Shown in pieces: positions 15,917-23,190 of a DNA stretch of 64,000 nucleotides. How positions within the stretch are numbered: the stretch's first letter is position 1; every line of letters begins with the position of its first letter. Under the pieces are notes generated by a model. The model was not told the DNA's origin. It saw nothing but the letters and a program-made list of their open reading frames with translations, and ran no database searches. The DNA is from Streptomyces sp. BK208. Lineage in GTDB: Bacteria > Actinomycetota > Actinomycetes > Streptomycetales > Streptomycetaceae. A program made the translations under genes and the position numbers. The stretch lies in NCBI RefSeq assembly GCF_004364245.1, contig NZ_SOAV01000002.1, forward strand, positions 186,001 through 250,000, read 5' to 3'.

Positions 15917-17479
15917 TCAGCGGCCCACCGCGCAGGCGTCCTCGTTGAGCATGAACCGCGCCGGCGGCGAGGCGTCGCCGGTGTGCCCCGTCAGGTAGCC
16001 CAGCGTGACGCTCGCGCCCGGCGCGATCGTCGCGTTGTGCGGGGCGTTGACCGCCGAGACCGTGTTGCTCAGCTGGGTCAGTTCCGTGTTCCAGTCGGAG
16101 ACGACGGTCTGCCCGAAGGGCAGCGTGAAGGCGAGCGTCCAGCCGCTGACCGGGGTGTCGCCGGTGTTGGTGACGGTGAGGTCGACCGTCGCGCCCGTAC
16201 CCCACGCCGTCACCGTCCGGTCCACCCGGCAGGTCGGCTCCTCCCGGGAGAACGACATCCGGTGCAGGCCGCCCGGCAGATCGTTGACCACGTAGAACTC
16301 CCCGTCGACGGTCGTACCGACCGACGTCACCTGGGTCGGCGTGCGGCCGATCTCGGCCTGCTCGTAGCCGCCCCGTCCGTCGGGGCGCAGCGCCCAGACG
16401 GTGGACGAGCAGTAGTCGGTGGCGATGTACACGCCGCCCACCAGATCCGCGTAGTCCCGGCCCCGGTAGACGTGACCCCCGATGACCGAACAGCCGCCGG
16501 TGTACGGGGAGTAGGTGAAGACCGGCTCGGTGTACCGCCCGCCGGGCGGGCAGTCGCCGCCCTCGAACTTCTCCGGGCCCTCGTAGCAGGACCAGCCCAG
16601 GTTCAGCCCGCCCCGCCCGGCGGGAAGGTGGTCGATCTCCTCCCAGTGGCCCTGGCCGACGTCGCCGATCCACATCGATCCGTCGGCGCGGTCGAAGGAG
16701 AAGCGCCACGGATTGCGCAGCCCGTGCAGCCAGATCTCCGGACGGGCGCCGGCGGTGCCGACGAAGGGGTTGTCGCCGGGGACGCAGTACGCGAGGGGAG
16801 CGCAGGCCCTGCTGACGTCGATGCGCATGATCTTGCCCAGCAGGGTGTCCAGCCGCTGCCCGGAACGGAAGGGGTCCCCGGAGCCGCCGCCGTCGCCGAT
16901 GCTCCAGTAGAGGTTGCCGTCGGGGCCGAAGGCGAGCTGGCCGCCGTTGTGGTTGCTGTACTCGGCGTGCGGCTGGGAGAGCAGGGGTTCGAGGCGGGAC
17001 GCGTCGAGCCGGTAGCGGGCGAGGGTGACCGCGCCGTCCGGCAGGGCGGTGTACGCCAGGTACAGGTCATGGCTCTCGGCGAAGTCGGGTGGGAGGGCGA
17101 TGCCGAGCAGGCCGCGCTCGTTGCCCGACTCGTCCACGGCCGAGGTGATGTCGAGCAGCGGGGCGGACGCCAGGCCGGTGTCCGGGTGGTAGACGCGGAC
17201 CCGGCCGGATTTCTCGGTGATGAGGAGCCGGTCCGTGCCGTCGTCGGGAGCGGCGAGGGCGGTGGGACGTCTCAACCCGGAGGCGACCTGGGTGGTGGTC
17301 GCGCTGAGCGAGGGCAGCGGGACGGGCGACGGTGCCGCCGCCACGGCGGGCGAGGGGGTGAGGAGCGTCAGGAGCAGAACCGGGACGGCCAGGGCGAGGC
17401 TGGTGACGAGGAGTGCCGGGCGGCGCCTTCGGGAGACGAGGTAGGCATGTATATGACAAAGCTTACGACAAAGCTGCAT
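15917..17479 (-). CDS. Secreted PQQ-type sugar (sorbosone/glucose) dehydrogenase with C-terminal CBM2
   Basis: A 520-residue secreted protein. After a Sec signal (hydrophobic stretch about residues 25-48, ending AVAAAP) comes a six-bladed soluble glucose-dehydrogenase-like propeller (GLRRPTALA, GNERGLLGIALPPDF, YSNHNGGQLAFGPDGNLYWS, LRNPWRFSFD), the fold that uses PQQ in Acinetobacter sGDH and in fungal pyranose dehydrogenases. Residues about 415-520 form a family 2 carbohydrate-binding module with paired Cys and Trp residues (SGWTLAFTLP, VSDWNTE). It would oxidise cello-oligosaccharides or another glycan at the polymer surface and could feed electrons to LPMOs. The ATG follows GAAGGA, and a CebR-like box lies 18 bases upstream. 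Confidence 0.85.
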   Translation of the reverse strand: MQLCRKLCHIHAYLVSRRRRPALLVTSLALAVPVLLLTLLTPSPAVAAAPSPVPLPSLSATTTQVASGLRRPTALAAPDDGTDRLLITEKSGRVRVYHPDTGLASAPLLDITSAVDESGNERGLLGIALPPDFAESHDLYLAYTALPDGAVTLARYRLDASRLEPLLSQPHAEYSNHNGGQLAFGPDGNLYWSIGDGGGSGDPFRSGQRLDTLLGKIMRIDVSRACAPLAYCVPGDNPFVGTAGARPEIWLHGLRNPWRFSFDRADGSMWIGDVGQGHWEEIDHLPAGRGGLNLGWSCYEGPEKFEGGDCPPGGRYTEPVFTYSPYTGGCSVIGGHVYRGRDYADLVGGVYIATDYCSSTVWALRPDGRGGYEQAEIGRTPTQVTSVGTTVDGEFYVVNDLPGGLHRMSFSREEPTCRVDRTVTAWGTGATVDLTVTNTGDTPVSGWTLAFTLPFGQTVVSDWNTELTQLSNTVSAVNAPHNATIAPGASVTLGYLTGHTGDASPPARFMLNEDACAVGR

Positions 17480-17497
17480 GGGATTCCTTCGCGGTCG

Positions 17498-17511
17498 TGG
17501 GAGCGCTCCCG
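17498..17511. promoter_or_regulatory. CebR-like LacI-family operator
   Basis: TGGGAGCGCTCCCG matches 13 of 14 bases of the Streptomyces CebR consensus TGGGAGCGCTCCCA, as I recall it. It lies just upstream of the start of the CBM2-carrying dehydrogenase. CebR represses cellulose-utilisation genes and is released by cellobiose or cellotriose. Confidence 0.75.
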
Positions 17512-17869
17512 TCCCTCAGGCTGGGGTCCCGACGCCCTACCGGCAACGCGCGATCGAGCCACTTTCGCACCGGCCGGCGCGAACGCACCCCCGGTGTTCG
17601 GGCGGGCCGCTCGGCGTGGACGGCCGCTCGGCGTGGACGGCCCGCTCGGCGCAGACGGTCCTCGGCCGTCCCCCTCCGCGCCCGACACTCCCCGGCACCC
17701 CTCGTCGCCGCCGTCTGCGAGGTGGACGCCGTGGAGGTCTTCGAGCCTGACCCGACAGCCGGGACACCCGACACCCGGAGCGACCGGGAGCTGAGACGGA
17801 CGTTCCCTCAAGATCCGGCACTGTCTAGGCTGGGGCGCACGCAGGACCGCGCAGGCAGGAGACCCGCAC
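17512..17869. other. Spacer upstream of HAD gene, with short direct repeats
   Basis: No gene is supported in this stretch. Around 17609-17658 the unit CGCTCGGCGTGGACGGC is repeated three times with a 16-17 base period. A TAGGCT hexamer at 17826-17831, about 40 bases before the HAD start, is a candidate -10 element for that gene. Confidence 0.5.
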
Positions 17870-18649
17870 ATGGCAGACCGCAAGCCCATCGAGTCGTGGC
17901 TCACCGACATGGACGGGGTCCTCATCCACGAAGGCGTGCCGATCCCCGGCGCCGACGCGTTCATCAAGCGGCTCCGCGAATCCGGCAAGCCCTTCCTGGT
18001 CCTCACCAACAACTCGATCTACACCCCGCGCGACCTGCACGCCCGGCTGCGCCGCATGGGCCTCGAGGTGCCGATCGAGTCCATCTGGACCTCGGCCCTG
18101 GCCACCGCCGAGTTCCTGGACGACCAGCGGCCCGGCGGCTCGGCCTACGTCATCGGCGAGGCCGGTCTGACTACGGCCCTGCACGACATCGGGTACATCC
18201 TCACCGACCACGACCCCGACTACGTGGTCCTGGGCGAGACCCGCACGTACTCCTTCGAGGCCATGACGAAGGCGGTACGCCTGATCAACGCGGGCGCCCG
18301 CTTCATCTGCACCAACCCGGACGAGACCGGCCCCTCCACCGAGGGCCCGCTCCCGGCGACCGGCGCGGTGGCCGCGCTGATCACCAAGGCGACCGGCAAG
18401 CAGCCGTACTTCGCCGGCAAGCCCAACCCGCTGATGATGCGCACGGGGCTCAACGCGATCGGCGCCCACTCGGAGTCCAGCGCGATGATCGGCGACCGCA
18501 TGGACACCGACGTACTGGCCGGCATGGAGGCGGGCATGCAGACCTTCCTGGTCCTTACCGGCCTCACCCGGCCCGAGCAGGTCGAGAACTTCCCCTACCG
18601 GCCGTCCCAGGTGGTCGACTCCATCGCCGACCTCGTCGAACGGGTCTGA
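17870..18649 (+). CDS. HAD-IIA (NagD-like) sugar phosphatase
   Basis: A 259-residue protein with the four HAD motifs: I, WLTDMDGVL with nucleophile Asp and a second Asp; II, VLTNNS; III, the conserved Lys in FAGKPNPLMM; IV, IGDRMDTDV. The C2-type cap between motifs II and III marks the NagD/4-nitrophenylphosphatase branch, which dephosphorylates small metabolites such as UMP, GMP or glycerol-like phosphates. It is monocistronic and followed by a GC hairpin at 18691-18718. Which phosphate ester it acts on cannot be read from the sequence. Confidence 0.88.
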   Translation: MADRKPIESWLTDMDGVLIHEGVPIPGADAFIKRLRESGKPFLVLTNNSIYTPRDLHARLRRMGLEVPIESIWTSALATAEFLDDQRPGGSAYVIGEAGLTTALHDIGYILTDHDPDYVVLGETRTYSFEAMTKAVRLINAGARFICTNPDETGPSTEGPLPATGAVAALITKATGKQPYFAGKPNPLMMRTGLNAIGAHSESSAMIGDRMDTDVLAGMEAGMQTFLVLTGLTRPEQVENFPYRPSQVVDSIADLVERV

Positions 18650-18690
18650 AACCCGCGCCTCCTCCGCGTGACCCGATCGGAGTAGGTATG

Positions 18691-18718
18691 CCCCCGCGCA
18701 GGATGCGGTGCGGGGGCC
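18691..18718. terminator. Hairpin after HAD gene
   Basis: GCCCCCGC (18691-18698) pairs with GCGGGGGC (18711-18718) around a 12-base loop, 42 bases past the HAD stop codon. Confidence 0.55.
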
Positions 18719-18729
18719 GGCGGGGGAGC

Positions 18730-18746
18730 CTCCAGGTAACTGGAGG
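18730..18746 (+). promoter_or_regulatory. RBS-sequestering mini-hairpin with GNRA-type loop
   Basis: CTCCAG-GTAA-CTGGAG forms a perfect 6-bp stem closed by a GTAA (GNRA) tetraloop. The ribosome site GGAGG (18742-18746) of the following gene lies in and just beyond the 3' arm, so the folded RNA would hide it. Confidence 0.55.
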
Positions 18747-18752
18747 TACACG

Positions 18753-19319
18753 ATGGGCTCACTGAAAGTCACCCTCTGTGCGGGAGCCGCGCTGGCCACG
18801 GCGCTGTGCGCACCGGCGGCCCACGCCTACGCGGCGGACGGCGGCGGTGTCTCCGTGACACCCGTCGCGCCCGCTCCCGGCACCGACGTGACGCTGCGCG
18901 TGCCCGACTGCACCGAGAAGTCGGCGGTCGCCGTGTCCGCGGCCTTCGAGTCGGACGTCCGGCTCGGCCTGGCCGCGGGCGACGGTGTCCTGGTCGGCGC
19001 CGCCCAGGTCCGCACCACCGTGCGGGCGGGTGTGTACGCCGTGCAGGTCAACTGTGGCGAGCACGCCCGCAGGGGCACCCTCACCGTCGGGGAGGGCCGG
19101 CGCCCCGGCGCCCGGCCGTCCGCCCCCGCCTCTCCCGTCGCCCCGGTCGACGCGGGCGGCGGCGGCACCGCGCGGCTCGCCGCCGCCGACAGCGGGGAGC
19201 GGGCCCGTTCCCAGGCCCCCGGCACGGCGCAGACCGTGACCGGTCTGGTGCTCGCGGGCATGGCCGCCGTCGCCGTCGCGCTGCGCGGCGTGCGCAGCCG
19301 GAGCCGCGGGACGGGATGA
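18753..19319 (+). CDS. Secreted, membrane-anchored protein of unknown function (sortase-linked)
   Basis: A 188-residue protein. It has a signal peptide (VTLCAGAALATALCAPAAHA), an extracellular domain of about 90 residues with two Cys (DCTEKSAV and VNCGEH) that may form a disulphide in an Ig-like sandwich, a Pro/Ala-rich spacer, a C-terminal transmembrane helix (VTGLVLAGMAAVAVAL) and an Arg-rich tail. The topology resembles a cell-wall sorting signal, but no LPXTG or LAXTG precedes the helix. The stop overlaps the sortase start (ATGA), which makes it the natural candidate substrate or partner of that enzyme. Confidence 0.75.
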   Translation: MGSLKVTLCAGAALATALCAPAAHAYAADGGGVSVTPVAPAPGTDVTLRVPDCTEKSAVAVSAAFESDVRLGLAAGDGVLVGAAQVRTTVRAGVYAVQVNCGEHARRGTLTVGEGRRPGARPSAPASPVAPVDAGGGGTARLAAADSGERARSQAPGTAQTVTGLVLAGMAAVAVALRGVRSRSRGTG

Positions 19320-20050
19320 CCATGTCCGCACAGGACGAGCACGTGCGGGGCGACCGGCCGCCCACGGCCACGGCCGCCGCCACCGCCGTGGACGAACCGC
19401 GTCCCGCCGTCCCCGGGGGGCGTCTGGTGACCGGCATCGCCTGGGTGGTGCTGCTGCTCGGGCTGTGGCTGTGGGGCCGCGAGGCCACCGACGTGCGCGA
19501 GGGCATATCCCGGCCGGCCACCGGTGACATGGCGGCGGCCGGCCGGCCCCCCGACGTCCCCCTGCCTCCCGCGCACGCGCCCCTCGACGACGCCAGGCCG
19601 CAGCGCCTCGACGTCCCCGGCCTCGGCATCGAGGCCCCCGTCGTCGCCCGCGGCCTCGACGCGAACGGTGCGATCGAACCACCGCCCTTCGACCAGCCCG
19701 GCACCGTCGGCTGGTACGCGGCCGGCGTCACCCCCGGAGCGGCCGGGACCGCCCTGCTGGTCGGGCACGTCGACACCGAGACCCGGCCCGCCGTCTTCTA
19801 CGAGCTCAGCACCCTGGAGCCCGGCGAGACGATCCGGGTGGCCCGCGACGACGCCGGGGTCGCCGAGTTCACCGTCGACGACGTCCAGGTCCTCACCCGC
19901 GACGGCTTCGACGCCCAGCAGGCCTACGGACCCCGCGCCACGGGCCGCTCCGAACTCCGCCTCATCACCTGCGGCGGCACCTTCGACCACACCACCGACA
20001 GCTACACGGCCAACGTCGTCGTCTCCGCCTACCTGACCGGAACCGCCTAG
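19316..20050 (+). CDS. Class E/F-type sortase
   Basis: A 244-residue protein with an N-terminal membrane anchor (LVTGIAWVVLLLGLWLWG, about residues 37-54) and a sortase barrel. His151 in LLVGHVDTE and Cys219 in LRLITCGG are the catalytic pair, and ITCGG is typical of the actinobacterial class E/F group. The usual C-terminal Arg is not obvious: the strand after the Cys reads DSYTANVVVSAYL. ATG 19316 overlaps the preceding stop; ATG 19322 is an alternative. It would attach a surface protein to the cell wall or act on the secreted protein encoded just before it. Confidence 0.82.
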   Translation: MTMSAQDEHVRGDRPPTATAAATAVDEPRPAVPGGRLVTGIAWVVLLLGLWLWGREATDVREGISRPATGDMAAAGRPPDVPLPPAHAPLDDARPQRLDVPGLGIEAPVVARGLDANGAIEPPPFDQPGTVGWYAAGVTPGAAGTALLVGHVDTETRPAVFYELSTLEPGETIRVARDDAGVAEFTVDDVQVLTRDGFDAQQAYGPRATGRSELRLITCGGTFDHTTDSYTANVVVSAYLTGTA

Positions 20051-20056
20051 CACGGC

Positions 20057-20075
20057 CCCCGACAAGGCATCGGGG
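20057..20075 (+). terminator. Terminator hairpin after sortase gene
   Basis: CCCCGA (20057-20062) and TCGGGG (20070-20075) pair around a 7-base loop, with partial pairing of the flanking CGGC/GCCG, starting seven bases after the sortase stop. Confidence 0.5.
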
Positions 20076-20141
20076 AGCCGCGTGGGTACAGGCGGTGTAT
20101 GTCAGGATTGAGCCTCGCAACAGTGCACCCAGGGGGGTCGG

Positions 20142-21176
20142 ATGTACGGCAGCAAGCCGGCCGGAAGCGCGTCCAGGAGGCGGGCCGCGTCGGCGGCGGT
20201 GCTGGGAGCGGCGGCCCTGCTGCTCGCGGGCTGCTCCTCGTCCGGTGACGGTGACGGTGACGAGGGCAAGGGGCCGGGCGCCGGGATCACGCAGCAGCCC
20301 AGGGAGGCCGACCCGTTCTGGGTCAACCCCGACGGCACCGCGGCCCGGCAGGTGACCGCCCTGACCGAGTCGGGCGAGAAGGACCGGGCCGAACAGATCC
20401 GCAAGATCGCCCAGCAGCCGACCGGCGAGTGGATCAGCCCGGAGAACCCCGAGGAGCAGGCCCGCGGCTTCACCGAGGCCGCCGACGAGGCCGGCCGCAC
20501 CGCGCTGCTCGTCCTCTACAACATCCCGCACCGCGACTGCGGCCAGTACTCGGGCGGCGGTGCCGCCGACGGCGACGCCTACCGCGCCTTCGTCGACGAC
20601 GTGGCCGAGGGCATCGGCGACCGGGCCGCCGTCGTGGTCCTGGAACCGGACGCGGTGCTCCACCTCGTGGACGGCTGCACCCCGCAGGAGTTCCACGAGG
20701 AGCGCTACGACCTCCTCAAGGGCGCGATCGAGAAGCTCACCGCCCTGAAGAACACCCAGGTGTACCTGGACGCGGGCAACGCCGGCTGGGGCCACCCCGA
20801 CCAGATCTTCGACCCCCTGAAGCGGGCCGGCGTCGACCGGGCCGACGGCTTCGCGGTCAACGTCTCGAACTTCTACGGCACCGAGGAATCCCTCGCCTAC
20901 GGCAAGCAGCTCTCCGCCAAGGTGGGCGGCAAGCACTTCGTCATCGACACCAGCCGCAACGGCAACGGCCCCTACACCGAGGGCGCCCCGGACGAGCGCT
21001 GGTGCAACCCTCCGGGCCGGGCCCTCGGCGAGACCCCGACGACGAGGACCGCCGACCCCCTCGTGGACGCCTACCTGTGGGTCAAGCGCCCGGGGGAGTC
21101 CGACGGCGAGTGCAAGGGCGGCCCGAAGGCGGGGGACTGGTACCCCGAGTACGCCCTGGAACTGGCGCGAGGGTAA
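20142..21176 (+). CDS. cslZ: Secreted glycoside hydrolase family 6 (endoglucanase CslZ-type)
   Basis: A 344-residue lipoprotein: lipobox LLLAGC with Cys31, an acidic linker, then a GH6 barrel. Key blocks are VLYNIPHRDCGQYS, VVVLEPDAVLHL with the catalytic-acid Asp region, QVYLDAGNAGWGHP and VIDTSRNGNGP. It should cut beta-1,4-glucan. In S. coelicolor/S. lividans the GH6 gene beside glxA and cslA is named cslZ and is thought to process the hyphal-tip glucan made by CslA. The order GH6-glxA-cslA here is the same as I remember, with GH6 convergent to glxA. ATG 20142 follows GGGGGG. Confidence 0.88.
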   Translation: MYGSKPAGSASRRRAASAAVLGAAALLLAGCSSSGDGDGDEGKGPGAGITQQPREADPFWVNPDGTAARQVTALTESGEKDRAEQIRKIAQQPTGEWISPENPEEQARGFTEAADEAGRTALLVLYNIPHRDCGQYSGGGAADGDAYRAFVDDVAEGIGDRAAVVVLEPDAVLHLVDGCTPQEFHEERYDLLKGAIEKLTALKNTQVYLDAGNAGWGHPDQIFDPLKRAGVDRADGFAVNVSNFYGTEESLAYGKQLSAKVGGKHFVIDTSRNGNGPYTEGAPDERWCNPPGRALGETPTTRTADPLVDAYLWVKRPGESDGECKGGPKAGDWYPEYALELARG

Positions 21177-21189
21177 CGCCCCGGCAGGC

Positions 21190-21225
21190 GCGGGGAGCTG
21201 CGCGGTCGACCGCCGTGCTCCCCGC
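21190..21225. terminator. Bidirectional terminator between GH6 and glxA
   Basis: GCGGGGAGC (21190-21198) pairs with GCTCCCCGC (21217-21225). The centre GCGGTCGACCGC (21202-21213) is itself a palindrome. The structure lies in the 76-base gap between the two convergent stop codons. Confidence 0.65.
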
Positions 21226-21252
21226 ACCCGGGAACACCACCCGGGGGGAGCG

Positions 21253-23190
21253 CTACGGAACGTGCACCCACTCCGCCTTGCTCGGCGTCCCCTGCCCGTC
21301 CGTCACGAACATCATGTACCACCCCGACGGAACCAGGTTCTCGCTCTCCGGCACCGTCACCGTCAGCTTGTCCCCGTCCGCCGTGAAGTCCAGCGCGACG
21401 GACCGCTGGTCCACGTCCGTGACGTGCGTCGACGCGCTCGGCCGGATCAGCCGCACCTTCTTGACCGCGGACGCCGCCCGCGACGTGAACGTCCCGGACC
21501 CACCGCGCTCGATGGTCTGCGGCCCACCCGCCAGGTCGGGCCGCGAGTCGCGGTACAGGTACGGCGGCGTGTAGATCTCGATGCGCTGCTCGAACCTGCC
21601 GGGCTTGGTGTTGGCCTTGTCCGCGTAGAGCGAGTCCGAGCCGAAGAACATCAGGCGCCCGTCGGGCAGCAGGATCGAACCGGAGTGGTAGTTGCGGCCC
21701 ACCAGCGGATCGGCGACCCGCTCGAAGGCGTTCGTGTCCGGGTGGTACAGCCGCGCCTGAAGGATGTCGGAGTCGCCGCGCCCCCGGTAGTCCTCGGAGC
21801 CGCCGGAGACCAGCACGCTGTCGTCGGGCAGGACCGAGGCCTGCGGATAGCGCGTGCCCTTCTCCAGTGACGGCCCGTCGACGAATGACGGGTCGTCCGC
21901 CTTGAGGTCCACGATCCGGGTCTTCTCGCTGGACAGCTTGGACTCGCCGACCCCGCCGCCGCCGATCACCATGTACTTCTCGTCCTGCGCCGGGGGCAGC
22001 AGCACCGTGTTCGCCGTCTCCAGCATGTTCTTGTCGCTCATGCCGGGGATCTTGCTGAACTTGTTGGTCTCCACGTCCCAGACGCCCGGGTCGCGGCCCA
22101 CGTCGTCGGGGCCGTAACCGGCGTTCGCGCCCGAGTAGAAGACCTTGCCGTTCTGCATCAGGAACAGCGCCGGGTACGTGGGGAACTGACGGACCTTGTC
22201 GGTGTAGGTCCACTCCTTGGTGGCCGGGTCGTAGACCTCGTTCTTGCCCGGGACCAGCTGGCCGATGTCGTCGAGGCCGGAGACGCTGAGGATCTTTCCG
22301 TCGCTCAGGGTGGTGAGTGTCGGGTACCAGCGGGCCTCGTGCATCGGGTCGACCTTGATGTACTTCTCGGCGACCGGGTCGAACTCGAAGGCGTCCCGGA
22401 TGCCCTGGAAGTCCTTCTTGTCGAGGGCGAGCTTCTGCGCGATGCCGTACGTGTTGCGGGTGTCGGCACCGGACAGGCCCTGGATGCGGTAGTTGTCCTC
22501 GGTGCCGGTCTCGTACTCGCTGCCGCTCCTCTGCGCCTCGACGTAGATCCGGCCGAGGCCCGGGTCGTTGCGCAGGAACTCGCCGGTCGCCTTGTCGAAG
22601 ACCTTCTCGGCGCGCGGCACCAGGACCGGGTCCTTGGAGACGAAGGTCTTGCCGTTCTCCCTGCCGGTGAACCTGGTGCCGGCCGGGAGGGTGATCGGCT
22701 TGTCCGGGTTCTCGTTGTGGACGACCATCAGGCCGCCCGCCTTGGTGACGTCGCCCTTGAGCTTCTCGTACCGCTTGGTGCCGCCCGCGATCAGCAGGTT
22801 GCCGTTGGCGAGCTGCGTGTGCCCGGTGCAGAACAGGTCGGTGGGCGTCGGCACCTTCTTCACGGTGCCCTTGACGGGGTCCCAGATCCGGGTGTCGTAC
22901 TGCTTGTCGTCGGAGTTGTCCTGGTTGTTGCCGGACCCGGCGACCATCAGCACCTTGCCGGTGCGCAGCAGCGCCGCGTGGATGGTGTTCTGCCGGTACT
23001 CCTCGGGGAAGTCGACGATCTCCCACTTGCCGTTGGCGGCCTTGTACGCGGGCTCGTTGATTTTGTACTGGTGGTATTTCTCGGTTCCGAAGCGGTAGAG
23101 CCACGGCCCGTTCATCCCGGCCAGCGCGACTACCACCGCCGTACCTATCGCGAAGCGACGGGCGCGGCGGCGGCCGGCACGGTCTTTCAT
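21253..23190 (-). CDS. glxA: GlxA, radical copper oxidase (galactose-oxidase-like)
   Basis: A 645-residue protein, the same length as S. lividans GlxA. A membrane/signal helix (FAIGTAVVVALAGM) is followed by a Kelch-type propeller. By counting, Cys121 (LFCTGH) and Tyr289 (ARWYPT) are placed for the Tyr-Cys cofactor, with Trp288 beside it; Tyr501-His502 (NYHSGS) and His589 (STHVTD) complete the copper site. The enzyme oxidises an alcohol or aldehyde and makes H2O2, and is required for glycan deposition at hyphal tips and morphogenesis in S. lividans. Its ATG overlaps the cslA stop (ATGA), so both are produced in concert. Confidence 0.95.
   Translation of the reverse strand: MKDRAGRRRARRFAIGTAVVVALAGMNGPWLYRFGTEKYHQYKINEPAYKAANGKWEIVDFPEEYRQNTIHAALLRTGKVLMVAGSGNNQDNSDDKQYDTRIWDPVKGTVKKVPTPTDLFCTGHTQLANGNLLIAGGTKRYEKLKGDVTKAGGLMVVHNENPDKPITLPAGTRFTGRENGKTFVSKDPVLVPRAEKVFDKATGEFLRNDPGLGRIYVEAQRSGSEYETGTEDNYRIQGLSGADTRNTYGIAQKLALDKKDFQGIRDAFEFDPVAEKYIKVDPMHEARWYPTLTTLSDGKILSVSGLDDIGQLVPGKNEVYDPATKEWTYTDKVRQFPTYPALFLMQNGKVFYSGANAGYGPDDVGRDPGVWDVETNKFSKIPGMSDKNMLETANTVLLPPAQDEKYMVIGGGGVGESKLSSEKTRIVDLKADDPSFVDGPSLEKGTRYPQASVLPDDSVLVSGGSEDYRGRGDSDILQARLYHPDTNAFERVADPLVGRNYHSGSILLPDGRLMFFGSDSLYADKANTKPGRFEQRIEIYTPPYLYRDSRPDLAGGPQTIERGGSGTFTSRAASAVKKVRLIRPSASTHVTDVDQRSVALDFTADGDKLTVTVPESENLVPSGWYMMFVTDGQGTPSKAEWVHVP

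Noticed and set aside
21253..23190. GlxA His158 considered as loss of the cofactor Tyr
   Set aside because: Alignment by eye with the ARGYQS block of galactose oxidase places the cross-linked Tyr at 289 (ARWYPT), next to Trp288, so the site is intact.
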